DNA of 64,000 bases from Planctomycetota bacterium. GTDB taxonomy: Bacteria; Planctomycetota; B15-G4; SIAN01. The DNA lies in contig JANQQL010000033.1 in NCBI GenBank assembly GCA_028289345.1, positions 992,001-1,056,000 on the forward strand. The letters are read 5' to 3'. The translations under genes and the position numbers were made by a program. Shown in pieces: positions 27,959 through 36,421 of the stretch (position 1 is its first letter; each line of letters begins with the position of its first letter). Below the pieces are notes generated by a model. That model saw only the letters and a program-made list of their open reading frames with translations, was not told the origin of the DNA and ran no database searches.

Positions 27959-29773
27959 TTACGACACAATCGCCGTGCGTTCGTGCGAACGCGATTGCAA
28001 CGCTCCCACCGCCGCCGCGGTGAAAATCACGGGGTACAAGTCTTCGAAGTACCACAGCTTCGCGAAATAGAAACCGATCGGGGTCGCCGAAGTTTCTTTT
28101 TTCTCCCAGCGCTCGCGCAGCCAGGCCTCCCCCCGCTGCAATGCGTCTTCCGGGACCTCTTCGAAGCGAGACAACCCGTGCAACACCAGGGCCGTCTCCT
28201 CCACCGAAGACGGGGCACCCTTGCCCCCGCCCCAGCCTCCGTCCTCGTTCTGCATATCGAGCAGCGCTCGGACGCCGCGGCTCGCCGTCCGGTCCAGCTC
28301 GACCTCGCGAAGCGACGGATTCAGCTCCGCGATCGCGAAAAGAACCCGAGCGGTTCCATACACCGGGTTCTCGTCCTCGACGACGAACTGATTGCCGAAC
28401 CACAGCGGCACCCAGGTTCCGTCCGGTCGCTGCTGGTCTTTCAAAAACTGGATGGCTCGGCCGGTGGCGCCGGCGATGGTCTCCTTCTGATCCGACCAGG
28501 TGTCTCGCCAGCGATCCCATGCAAGTAAGGCGTGAGCCGTCAATTCCGCACTGCTGCGATCGAAGGGCAATTTCCCCCACCCGCGGCAGAACGTCGGGAT
28601 TCCCCCATCGCTGTTCTGAAGATCGAGCAGCCATTGCACCCCCTGCTTGGCGGAGACCTGGACAGACTCGTCTTCGGGATTCAGGAGATGCAGCGCGACC
28701 AACGCCCCGGCGGTGTCGTCGGCATCGGGCACCGCTCCCGGAAGATCGGTCCACGACCAGGCCCCGGGAGCCGATCCGGTGTATGGGTGAATCTCGAGAA
28801 ACTGCTGCCCGCGCAACCAATCCGTGACGCGACGGCGCTCGTCCTGGGACAAACCGAGATCTGGTTGCCCGAACTCCGCCAGGGCTTTGACCGACAACGT
28901 GGTCACCCAGGTGGCCAAGTCCGTGTCAATGGGCCAGCTACCATCCGAACGTACCGATTGTTCGAGAAACGCGGCACCACGGCGAACCACGATCGAATCG
29001 GCACTGCCGCTGTTCAACAAACTCATCATCACGAAGCTGGTGAGCGGGACGGCTTCCAGAAATCCTCCGTTGTCCGGTTGGAGTCGCTCGAGGAGCCGCA
29101 GGGTCGGTCGACGGCACAGTGACCGAATGCCACGCACCAGGGGATTTCGCGAAGGCGCCTGATGGTGGCGCACTTGACCGATGGCGATCAAGGCCGGAAG
29201 CGCGTAGCTCACCACCTGCAATCGCAACCAGCGGAACCAGGCTCGAGGCAGCACCGACAGCTCGAATGGCAACGGCCGCACCCGCCGCCATCCCGATTGC
29301 GCGGGTCCAAGAGCCCCCGCCAAAGACAGCACGGTGAGAATAGGCACCGAGAACGTGTGGTCCTTGCCGTAACGCTTCAAGACCGCCATCGCCAACGATT
29401 CCGGATCGGTGCCCCCGACGGTCCGACTCAACCAATTCTCGATCCGCCTGCGAGTCGGGACAAACAACTCCTCCCCATCCGCGATTCGAAACGCGGCCCA
29501 CACCAAACAGGTCGTGCTGAGATTGCTGAAGCTGCGCACGGTGTCGCCGTAACCCCCGTCCTCGTTCTGGGAACGGGCCAGCCATTCCATCCCTCCGCGG
29601 ATCATGGCCCCATGGTCGGAACTTTCCGACGAGAGTCGATCCAGGTACGTCAGCGCAATCGCAGCCAGGGCCGTGGACAACGCGCTGCTCGACAGCTCTC
29701 CACGCCACATTCCTCCAGCGACTCGATGCTCGAGGAGCTCGCGACGAATGCCAGCGCCAAAGTCGTCGCTCAC
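27959..29773 (-). CDS. Squalene-hopene cyclase-like class II terpene cyclase
   Basis: The track start (30376) reads antisense to nothing sensible. The real start is GTG 29773, overlapping the upstream stop as GTGA, giving 604 residues. That is close to squalene-hopene cyclase length (~630). The general-acid motif DxDD appears as PDADDTAGA near residue 390. QW-like repeats (SQNEDGGYG, DLQNSDGGI, DQQRPDGTW, DMQNEDGGWGG) and the membrane-contact stretch AWFRWLRLQVVSYALPALI fit a two-barrel class II triterpene/diterpene cyclase. The upstream polyprenyl diphosphate synthase suggests a prenyl-derived substrate, but squalene-synthesis genes are not in the window. Confidence 0.87.
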   Translation of the reverse strand: MSDDFGAGIRRELLEHRVAGGMWRGELSSSALSTALAAIALTYLDRLSSESSDHGAMIRGGMEWLARSQNEDGGYGDTVRSFSNLSTTCLVWAAFRIADGEELFVPTRRRIENWLSRTVGGTDPESLAMAVLKRYGKDHTFSVPILTVLSLAGALGPAQSGWRRVRPLPFELSVLPRAWFRWLRLQVVSYALPALIAIGQVRHHQAPSRNPLVRGIRSLCRRPTLRLLERLQPDNGGFLEAVPLTSFVMMSLLNSGSADSIVVRRGAAFLEQSVRSDGSWPIDTDLATWVTTLSVKALAEFGQPDLGLSQDERRRVTDWLRGQQFLEIHPYTGSAPGAWSWTDLPGAVPDADDTAGALVALHLLNPEDESVQVSAKQGVQWLLDLQNSDGGIPTFCRGWGKLPFDRSSAELTAHALLAWDRWRDTWSDQKETIAGATGRAIQFLKDQQRPDGTWVPLWFGNQFVVEDENPVYGTARVLFAIAELNPSLREVELDRTASRGVRALLDMQNEDGGWGGGKGAPSSVEETALVLHGLSRFEEVPEDALQRGEAWLRERWEKKETSATPIGFYFAKLWYFEDLYPVIFTAAAVGALQSRSHERTAIVS

Positions 29774-30654
29774 AGGCTCAAATGCCCCAGGGACAACAAC
29801 CCGTAGAACGTGTACTCGCAGTCGAGCTGATCGTCTTCCCACGTGCCATGGAACCCGCCTTGGTTGGTCCACAGAGAATCCAGGAAGTCGAGACAGGGTT
29901 CCTTGATCGGCTCTAAGGAAACCTTCATCGCCGACAGCGCATGCAATGCGGTGGCGGTCGACAGCAGATCCGGGAGCGGCGCCAGAGGCATCGCGTAGAA
30001 CCCGCCCTTCTCGTAGAAACGCGCGAGCAACCATTCCCCGAGTTGGGGATCCGGCGGCTCGCCCAGTTGCCGCAACAATGTCACCGCGGCCGTCGTCGAG
30101 GGAGTCAACCCGAGCGGCACTTCCTTCTGATTGGCATAGCCTCCATCCTCCGCCCGTAGCTTCCCAATGCACCTCGCCATTCCCTCTGGATCGGGGATCT
30201 CGCAGCCGAGATCCTGATACCCGGCCCAACTCAAGAAACAGCCGTACACGGTGCCGTCGGTTTCTTCCGGCAACGCGGCGTAGCCCCCATCGGCTTTGCG
30301 ATGGCTTTCGATGCGCTCGCGCATGGCGTCCACGGGCATGCCTTCGCGCAACGCCATCGGCAAGTTGGCCCAGCATCGAGCCAGGCAGGAAACGTGGACC
30401 AGGTCCAGTTCCTGTCCTTCGCCAAAAGTCAGCAGATAGGCGCGAACACGCTCGTAGTCGACCTCCGCCTGCAGGGCCAGAAGGCCTTCGACGCCAAACA
30501 CCGTGTAATAGAGATCGCTGTCTCCGGCACGATCCTGGAACCCACCATCGGTGTTCTGGTGACGGCGAAAGAAGTCTTCGACGAGGTTGGCGGAATCACC
30601 CAGTAGCCGAGGCGCCAACCTCGCGACTTGGAGCATTTGCAGTCTCAAGCTCAC
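29770..30654 (-). CDS. Single-barrel prenyltransferase/squalene-oxidase-repeat protein
   Basis: This 294-residue alpha/alpha-barrel protein starts at GTG 30654, inside the 3' end of the polyprenyl synthase gene (59-nt overlap); ATG 30636 is an alternative. The repeat pattern HQNTDGGFQDRAGDSDLYYTVFGVEG, KADGGYAALPE, AEDGGYANQ and TNQGGFHGT is that of the protein-prenyltransferase beta-subunit/terpene-cyclase repeat family. Only one barrel is present, whereas class II cyclases have two, and no DxDD motif is seen. It could be a partner subunit of the adjacent cyclase or a separate prenyl-handling enzyme. It overlaps the cyclase gene by 4 nt. Confidence 0.85.
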   Translation of the reverse strand: MSLRLQMLQVARLAPRLLGDSANLVEDFFRRHQNTDGGFQDRAGDSDLYYTVFGVEGLLALQAEVDYERVRAYLLTFGEGQELDLVHVSCLARCWANLPMALREGMPVDAMRERIESHRKADGGYAALPEETDGTVYGCFLSWAGYQDLGCEIPDPEGMARCIGKLRAEDGGYANQKEVPLGLTPSTTAAVTLLRQLGEPPDPQLGEWLLARFYEKGGFYAMPLAPLPDLLSTATALHALSAMKVSLEPIKEPCLDFLDSLWTNQGGFHGTWEDDQLDCEYTFYGLLSLGHLSL

Positions 30655-32320
30655 TGCACCAGCCCTTGATTTCGATAGTGAAGATCTTGCTCAGGACGCG
30701 ACGCAGCAGTCCCTTGAGGCTCGGCGACTCGAGCTTCATCAATGCTCGAACGGCCTCCTCCTTGTAAGACTCGAGCAGCCGGTGGGCCCGGTCCTCGACG
30801 ACCTGGCGAGTCACGATCTCGCGCAATCGAGCCATTTCCGAGGCGACCTTCGGATCTCGTTTCCAGGCGGCTCGAACCAGTTCCTTGTCCTCGCCGCGGG
30901 ATTTCTCCAGCGCGATGGAAAGCGGCAACGCCGGACGCAAGGCCTCGAGGTCGCTCATGCCGTCGCCGTCGCTCAAGTCATCAATGTCGTCGCGAATCTG
31001 GTAAGCGATTCCCAGAGAGCGACTGTACTCCTCGAGAATCTTGAGGGTCTCCGCGGAAGCGCCCGCGAGGGTGGCTCCAATCTGTAGCGCCACCTGGAAT
31101 GCGGGTGCCGTCTTCTGCCGGAAGATCTCCAGAACACGCACCGAAGCCAACGACTCGGGTTGGCGCTGCCAGGACAGCTCGACTCCCTGTCCTAGGCACA
31201 GAGTGCGATGTCCCTCGGCGGCGATGGCCAGGATCTTGGCCCGGGTGTCCCCGTCCGCCTCGACTTCCGCCAACAGCCGGTAACCCTCTCCAATCAGATA
31301 GTCGCCAACGTTGATGGCGATGCCATCGCCGACTTCGGCGTGGAGCGCTTTCTCTCCGTAGCGTTCTTCGTCGCCATCTTCCAAGTCGTCGTGGATCAGC
31401 GACGCCTTGTGGAAGCACTCGACCGCGAGTGCCACCTTCTTCAACTTGTCCGGAACCGCCTGCTCCGGGTCCGACTGCAACGCCTGATACGCGCACACGG
31501 AAAGGAACGGACGCCAGCGCTTGCCGGCGCGAGCCATCCAGTCCAGGGCAAGCTTCTGGGTTTCGTCGCTCTCGTCGAGACCCCAGGTCTCGAGTAGGGC
31601 GTCACGCTGGAACCATGACTGCACGGTTTCCCGCCAACCGTCGAGGTCCAATCGATGGGTGCGATCTTCACTGGTCAAATGGATCACGTCCCACACCCAG
31701 TCCAGGTCGACGTTGACGTCCTTGCAATCGTCCTGGAGGAGAGGAATGGCGATGCATGGAATGGCGGCAGCCTCGGTGTAAGGGAACGCCTTTTCCAGCA
31801 CCGACAAGCAGCTCACGCCGACGATCGCCTCGACCTTTCCGGTCTGGATCAGCTGCATCACCAGCGCCGACCCTTCGGCAACCAGCACGGCGTATCCGAG
31901 CCGTTCGGCCTCGGCCTGGAAGTCCTGAATGGAGCACAGACCGCAGGTCTTGCACAGCAGCCCGAACTCGTCGAACGGAGCCGGACACTTTTCTTCCAGA
32001 CGCAGGCACTTGGGCAGCAGCAACAGGCGTCGCTCGTAGGGAATGGACGCGAGTTGGTCACGCCACACGGCGCTGTTGAGCAACACCGCCATGAAGTCCC
32101 GAAAGCTCTCATCGATGCCGTGCTCTTCGCGAATCGTGCGAATGTGCTCGGTCAGTTCCTCCATCGAGAGCGGCGGAACGGGCTTGACCTTCTCCACGTA
32201 ACGCTCGACCCATTGCTTCACCGAGTCGCGCTCGGTCTTGGTCGGAGGAACGCCAGGCTGGGTCGGCCGGAGCTTCTGCACGGGAACGGCCCGAGGCAGC
32301 TGAACGGCGGGAAGTTTCAT
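30596..32320 (-). CDS. DUF116-polyprenyl diphosphate synthase fusion
   Basis: ATG at 32320 with AGGAG upstream gives 574 residues; the track start at 32584 overlaps the radical SAM gene. Residues ~50-230 are DUF116, with Cys105, Cys112 and a C123-x2-C126-x2-C129 cluster likely to bind Fe-S. Residues ~255-560 are a trans-isoprenyl diphosphate synthase with GKRWRP, a first Asp-rich motif HDDLED (D311-D315) and a second YQIRDDIDD (D444-D448). It should condense isopentenyl diphosphate onto an allylic primer; chain length cannot be assigned. A redox-active domain covalently attached to a prenyl synthase is unusual. The gene lies 46 nt after the radical SAM gene. Confidence 0.88.
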   Translation of the reverse strand: MKLPAVQLPRAVPVQKLRPTQPGVPPTKTERDSVKQWVERYVEKVKPVPPLSMEELTEHIRTIREEHGIDESFRDFMAVLLNSAVWRDQLASIPYERRLLLLPKCLRLEEKCPAPFDEFGLLCKTCGLCSIQDFQAEAERLGYAVLVAEGSALVMQLIQTGKVEAIVGVSCLSVLEKAFPYTEAAAIPCIAIPLLQDDCKDVNVDLDWVWDVIHLTSEDRTHRLDLDGWRETVQSWFQRDALLETWGLDESDETQKLALDWMARAGKRWRPFLSVCAYQALQSDPEQAVPDKLKKVALAVECFHKASLIHDDLEDGDEERYGEKALHAEVGDGIAINVGDYLIGEGYRLLAEVEADGDTRAKILAIAAEGHRTLCLGQGVELSWQRQPESLASVRVLEIFRQKTAPAFQVALQIGATLAGASAETLKILEEYSRSLGIAYQIRDDIDDLSDGDGMSDLEALRPALPLSIALEKSRGEDKELVRAAWKRDPKVASEMARLREIVTRQVVEDRAHRLLESYKEEAVRALMKLESPSLKGLLRRVLSKIFTIEIKGWCSELETANAPSREVGASATG

Positions 32321-32366
32321 CGATGGCTCCTGTTCCCGACCTCGGTCGGAACTGGCGAGTGAGGGA

Positions 32367-33560
32367 TCACGTGTAGGCCCCGAAACCGAAAAACCAGTGT
32401 TTCTTGGCAAAGCGGTACATCCAGTTCTCTTCGGGGATCTCTTGGCCCGGATGGTGCTGGCTGGACCGGGCTTGCAGCGACTCGAGCTCGGCGAGCGCGG
32501 TCTGCCGCTGGGTGGTATCGCGGGCTTCGTGGGAAACGGCCAGATCGCGAACGAGATCTGGTCGTTCCAGCACAATGCAACCACGGGTGGTCTTGGCGGC
32601 CGTCTTGCGGAAGTCGTCGAGAAAACTCGACTGAGTCACCGTGTCGAAAAAGCTGTCGCCGTCGTGAATGGTCTCACGAGCGAACTGGATGATGGGACAC
32701 GGTTCGATGTCGCCATAGGGACTGATGTGGTGGCTCACCCCCGTGGCCATGGGACAAAGAGCCTCGCCCTTGTCATCCCAATAGGCGTCGACGATGGCGA
32801 TCGGCAACCTGTTGCGCATGCGGACGATGAAGCGCCGCACGTCGATCACCTGCTCTGGCGTCAGGGCGAGCTCCGGAGACGCGTCCGGCCCCACCACTCG
32901 ATAAGTGTGGAACCAGGCGTAGTGCACGCCCATGTCGATGAGCCGGTGCAACCAGGACTCCTGAACCAAGTCGTCGATGTTGGTCTTGCAGACGCTAGTC
33001 GCGACCCCCACGATCAGCTTGTGGCGCCGACACGCCTGCAACCCAGCCAAGGTCTTGTTCAGGACCTCGGGCCGCCCCCGCCGTTCGTCACTGACCACCT
33101 CGGTTCCTTCGATGCTGATCAAGGGCGAAGCGTTGCCACAGCGTCGCAACCGCGCCGCCACTTTGTCATCGATGAGCTGGCCATTGGTGAAGATCTGGAA
33201 ATAGCAATCCGGATGGGCTTCGAGCAGGTCGAACAACTGCGGATGCAAGAATGGTTCGCCGCCGAGAATTCCGAAGAAGCTGTTGCCGTGCTTCTTGGCG
33301 TCGTTGACGATCCGGTTCAAGGCGTCCAGATCGATGTGCTTGCTCGGGCTCGCCACGTCGACCCAACATCCCTGACAGCGCAACTGACAGCCGCTGATGA
33401 TGGAAATGAACAAGAACGGCGGGAAGTGCTCGCCCTTCTTGAGTCGCTGCTTGAACTTCTGCACCGAGCGCATGCCCTTGTAGCCGAAGTTGTAGCCGAA
33501 CTTCCACAGCAGGCGAGGATCGGTCTCCCGCAACATCCGACCGGCGAAACGCATCATCAT
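32367..33560 (-). CDS. Radical SAM enzyme
   Basis: The protein has 397 residues from ATG 33560, overlapping the ferredoxin stop (ATGA). The [4Fe-4S]-SAM cluster motif is C58-x3-C62-x2-C65 (GCQLRCQGCW), followed by the SAM-binding GGEPFLHP. A later GDIEPCPIIQF segment plus additional cysteines suggests a SPASM-like or auxiliary-cluster region. The N-terminus is a helical extension (LLWKFGYNFGYKGMRSVQKF). It differs from HpnH, the adenosyl-hopene enzyme. It is probably the key modifying enzyme of the operon; the substrate may be the terpenoid product, a protein or a carrier-bound intermediate. Confidence 0.87.
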   Translation of the reverse strand: MMMRFAGRMLRETDPRLLWKFGYNFGYKGMRSVQKFKQRLKKGEHFPPFLFISIISGCQLRCQGCWVDVASPSKHIDLDALNRIVNDAKKHGNSFFGILGGEPFLHPQLFDLLEAHPDCYFQIFTNGQLIDDKVAARLRRCGNASPLISIEGTEVVSDERRGRPEVLNKTLAGLQACRRHKLIVGVATSVCKTNIDDLVQESWLHRLIDMGVHYAWFHTYRVVGPDASPELALTPEQVIDVRRFIVRMRNRLPIAIVDAYWDDKGEALCPMATGVSHHISPYGDIEPCPIIQFARETIHDGDSFFDTVTQSSFLDDFRKTAAKTTRGCIVLERPDLVRDLAVSHEARDTTQRQTALAELESLQARSSQHHPGQEIPEENWMYRFAKKHWFFGFGAYT

Positions 33561-34393
33561 GAGCCGGCCTCCCCGCCTTCTTCCACCTGGGACTGTTCGG
33601 CCAGCGCGGCATCGGCTCTGGCACGAGCTTCCTCGGCCTTGGTCTGGATCTCATCGAAGCTGGGCAGCGAGGAGAACACCTCGTCCGGGATATCCATGCG
33701 GCCTTTCAGATCCACCAAGCACTTGCGGCGCTCCTGGAGCGCTCGTTTGTCGTCGCGCTCCTTGGAGAAGCGTTGCTTGGCGTTTTCGCTGCGCTGGCGA
33801 ATCATCGAGTAGACGTCGCCACCGAGCAGCGCCGAGATGTCGACCTTCATGGCTTCGCGCTGGAGATCCTGAGCTTGCACTTCGGCGCCATTGATCGGTC
33901 CTTGGGCGTACTTCGGAAACAGGATGGCGACTTCGGGGCAGACCCGGGAACAAGCCGGACAGTCGGTCTTACAGTTCGACTCGTTCTGAACCTTGATGCC
34001 ACCACCCGGACGCACCCCGTACACGTCGAACAAACAAAAGCTCAGGCACTGCATGCAATCGGTGCAGCGGTTGTAGTCGATGACCGGGAACCAGGGCTTC
34101 CATGGCTTGGAGGGTTCCGGCGCACTCGCCGAACCCTGTTGCGCCACCAGTGCCTGGACTCCCGCCGCATCGGTGCCACCAATGTCGTGGATCCCTCCCT
34201 CGGCGGAAAGGTCCGCCGGTGGCGTTCCGCCGAAGTCGCCGAGAATCATCCACGGGGCGGGTCCGGGAGGGACGGAGTGGGCGTCCGTGGTCACGGCGAC
34301 TTCGTAGCCGCTCTCCAAAAGAGACGACACCGCGCCTTTGGCGTTTCCCGTGGCGGCACCAACCATCACGATGCGTCGTCGTTCAGCAATCAT
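33557..34393 (-). CDS. 2[4Fe-4S] ferredoxin with unknown N-terminal domain
   Basis: The protein has 278 residues and is coupled by ATGA overlaps at both ends. Residues 1-~100 have alternating strands and helices (RIVMVGAATGNAKGAVSSLL) that look Rossmann- or flavodoxin-like but belong to no family I recognise. Residues 110-152 hold two clusters: C110-x2-C-x2-C-x3-C120 and C141-x3-C-x2-C-x3-C152, the second with a one-residue-longer first gap. A long charged, Ala-rich coiled-coil-like tail follows. It probably supplies electrons to the radical SAM enzyme encoded next. Confidence 0.85.
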   Translation of the reverse strand: MIAERRRIVMVGAATGNAKGAVSSLLESGYEVAVTTDAHSVPPGPAPWMILGDFGGTPPADLSAEGGIHDIGGTDAAGVQALVAQQGSASAPEPSKPWKPWFPVIDYNRCTDCMQCLSFCLFDVYGVRPGGGIKVQNESNCKTDCPACSRVCPEVAILFPKYAQGPINGAEVQAQDLQREAMKVDISALLGGDVYSMIRQRSENAKQRFSKERDDKRALQERRKCLVDLKGRMDIPDEVFSSLPSFDEIQTKAEEARARADAALAEQSQVEEGGEAGS

Positions 34394-34827
34394 GACGATT
34401 CTCCTTCCGAAGGTGTGCCCGCCACCGCGGGAACCCCCAAGGCCGAGGCGACCTTTGCCGCGGACTCCTCTCGCATGTTCAGGACATCAACTCCCTTCTC
34501 CGGAAGGGGAGCGCCGCCGGCGTGAAACAGCCAACGGACGGCCCGCGGGTAACAGGCCACGATTTTGACCGGTGGATCCGAGTTCGGCTCCGAAGAATCC
34601 GTCGCGGCGGCACCACAAGACGAAGCCCAGTCCTTCAATCGCGGATCTTTCCGCGCGGACATCTCGCAAAGATCGGGAACCGCTTCGAAGTTCGCCCCGG
34701 ATTCGAGAAGAGACTGCAACACGTCCTCCTTCACGTCGGCAGGGACAACCTTGGCGTAAGCACAACGGCAATACAGGATGCGCGTCGGTTCGCCATCGCC
34801 TGCCGGGGATTCGTTGCGGGCAATCAT
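34390..34827 (-). CDS. Small Cys-rich HdrA-like protein
   Basis: The track merges this frame with antisense sequence to 35742. ATG 34827, overlapping the CobW stop (ATGA), gives 145 residues. The layout ILYCRCAYAK, then PDLCEMSA, then KIVACYPRAVRWLF and ending LNMREE closely mimics the N-terminal strand order of heterodisulfide reductase HdrA ('VxxCxC', 'xxxC', 'vvaaCsPR', 'NIRE'). Cysteines fall at ~20, 22, 54, 71 and 92. It lacks the FAD domain. It may bind a cluster or relay thiol or persulfide chemistry; no exact family was recognised. Confidence 0.72.
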   Translation of the reverse strand: MIARNESPAGDGEPTRILYCRCAYAKVVPADVKEDVLQSLLESGANFEAVPDLCEMSARKDPRLKDWASSCGAAATDSSEPNSDPPVKIVACYPRAVRWLFHAGGAPLPEKGVDVLNMREESAAKVASALGVPAVAGTPSEGESS

Positions 34828-35951
34828 CGAGCCGCCATCCGGTAGGTCGGATTGGGCCGCGCCGGCGAGAAGCTCTCCACGTGACGCTGCTTCGCCTGCA
34901 GTTTCGGATACTCCTGGAGGTGAGCCTGCAGAGATTGCAAACACACCTCCCGGACTTTCTCCGGAGGCCCCTCTACCCGCAGGTTGACCAGCAGCTCGCC
35001 GCTTTCCAGAGGAGCCTGCAGACGGTGAGACAGCTCCAACGCCGAGTCGTTGCGGACCACGTGAATCGCTGCCATGTCCGAGGCCATCTCGCTGGGAGCC
35101 AGGATCATCTTCAGGTGACCAATCTCGCCCCCGAACTCGTGGCAGGCATCGCGCACTCGCTGTCCCAGCTGCTGCAAGAACGTGTTGCCGTCGATGGCCT
35201 CGGACGATTCGAAGTCCCAGGTTCCATTGAACCATCCGAGCAGCGCTTCGCCCTCCGCGTAGACATCGTAGTCGACGTCCGGAGCGGTGTTGGCCGTGGG
35301 TTCGCTGCTCAGAACCGCCTGGAACCAGTCGTCCAGCCCCGTCCCTTCTCGCGCCGACACCTGGAAGCGTTTCGCATCGGGATAGCGCTCCGCCAGAGCG
35401 CGATCCAGAGCGCTCAGCTCTTCGGAGCTCACCAGTTCGGTCTTGTTGATGACCAGGAAATCGGCCTCTTCGAGCTGCTTTTCGTAAACGTACAGCACCT
35501 TCGAGGAAAACGCCTTTCCCTCTCGCAAGCCCAACACCCGGGAGGCGCGAATCGGATCCATCAACACGCTGAGCGGAGCGACCCGAAAGTCCTCGCCATA
35601 GATGCGACGCAACGGGAAGGTCACCGAAGCGCGCAGGTCGGTGCAACTGCCCACCGGCTCTGCCAGGAACACATCGGGCCGAGTCGCCTCGGAAAGCTTG
35701 CGCGAAGCATCGACCAGGCTTTCGAAGCGGCAGCAGAAGCACCCACCGGTGATTTCTTCAACGTCGAACCCCTGAAACTGCGCCAAGGCCGTGTCGACCA
35801 ACCCATAGCTCTGATCGTTGGTGATCAGCCCCACGGATTTCCCGGCGTCGCGCAAGTAGTGCGCGAAGCGCAGCAAAGAGGTGGTTTTCCCTGCACCGAG
35901 GAAACCACCCACCATCACGTACTGAGCTTTCTTGGTTTCGGCTTTGTTCAC
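34824..35951 (-). CDS. CobW/COG0523 G3E-family GTPase
   Basis: The protein has 375 residues from a GTG at 35951, overlapping the preceding stop (GTGA). The P-loop GGFLGAGKTT is at 15-24, the metal-binding CxCC motif GGCFCC at 69-74, and the guanine-specificity motif NKTE at ~170. COG0523 proteins are metal chaperones or insertases that use GTP hydrolysis to deliver Zn, Co, Ni or Fe. Here the C-terminal CobW_C domain is replaced or diverged, with a ~150-residue region unlike standard members. The neighbouring Fe-S and radical genes suggest a metallocofactor role. Confidence 0.88.
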   Translation of the reverse strand: MNKAETKKAQYVMVGGFLGAGKTTSLLRFAHYLRDAGKSVGLITNDQSYGLVDTALAQFQGFDVEEITGGCFCCRFESLVDASRKLSEATRPDVFLAEPVGSCTDLRASVTFPLRRIYGEDFRVAPLSVLMDPIRASRVLGLREGKAFSSKVLYVYEKQLEEADFLVINKTELVSSEELSALDRALAERYPDAKRFQVSAREGTGLDDWFQAVLSSEPTANTAPDVDYDVYAEGEALLGWFNGTWDFESSEAIDGNTFLQQLGQRVRDACHEFGGEIGHLKMILAPSEMASDMAAIHVVRNDSALELSHRLQAPLESGELLVNLRVEGPPEKVREVCLQSLQAHLQEYPKLQAKQRHVESFSPARPNPTYRMAAR

Positions 35952-36421
35952 TGCTGCGGTCCTTTGCCTTGTTCAGCGAGCATCTTATCGATGATGGCGT
36001 CGAGCACCCCGACATATGCGTGGACATCGCCCGCATCCTGGTCGGCCTCGCCTCGCACTTCGTAGAGCCATCCCCGCCCATACGGTTCGGACTCCAGCAA
36101 CGTGATGTCTTCTTCCAAATCCGGGTTGCTTCGATGAAAGGTTCCCTGGGCGACGCAGTAAACATCGGTCAAGGCTTTGAAACCTTCCAAGGTGCCGATC
36201 ACCTGTCCCACACGAACTTCGCTGCCCGCACTCACCTGGAATTCGAACTCCACCAAGTCGCCGAGCATGCGGGTCGCGAACTGGGTCAAACCCACCCGAC
36301 AGACTCCGTCGTCCCGTCGTTCGATCCAGGAGTGGGACGCGGAGTATCGATGGGTCACCGGCAATCGGGTCGTGAACCGGGAGCGCTTGTACAGCAACGG
36401 GGGAGCGGTGGAAGGTTCCAT
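35948..36421 (-). CDS. GcvH-like lipoyl carrier protein
   Basis: ATG 36421 shares its A with the cysteine desulfurase stop (TGATG). The product is 157 residues. It has the biotinyl/lipoyl fold of glycine cleavage H protein: HSWIERRDDGVCRVGLTQFAT, LGDLVEFEFQVSAG, VGQVIGTLEGFKALTDVY and GTFHRSNP. The candidate lipoylated residue is Lys82. No glycine cleavage T, P or L genes are present. Comparable stand-alone H-like proteins include the lipoate-binding LbpA of sulfur-oxidising sHdr systems, so a dedicated carrier role within this operon is plausible but inferred. Confidence 0.85.
   Translation of the reverse strand: MEPSTAPPLLYKRSRFTTRLPVTHRYSASHSWIERRDDGVCRVGLTQFATRMLGDLVEFEFQVSAGSEVRVGQVIGTLEGFKALTDVYCVAQGTFHRSNPDLEEDITLLESEPYGRGWLYEVRGEADQDAGDVHAYVGVLDAIIDKMLAEQGKGPQQ

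Noticed and set aside
34390-35742. 450-aa minus ORF as a single protein
   Set aside because: Only its last 145 codons are real (HdrA-like). The upstream part is an alternative frame of the CobW gene, and the ATGA overlap marks the true start.
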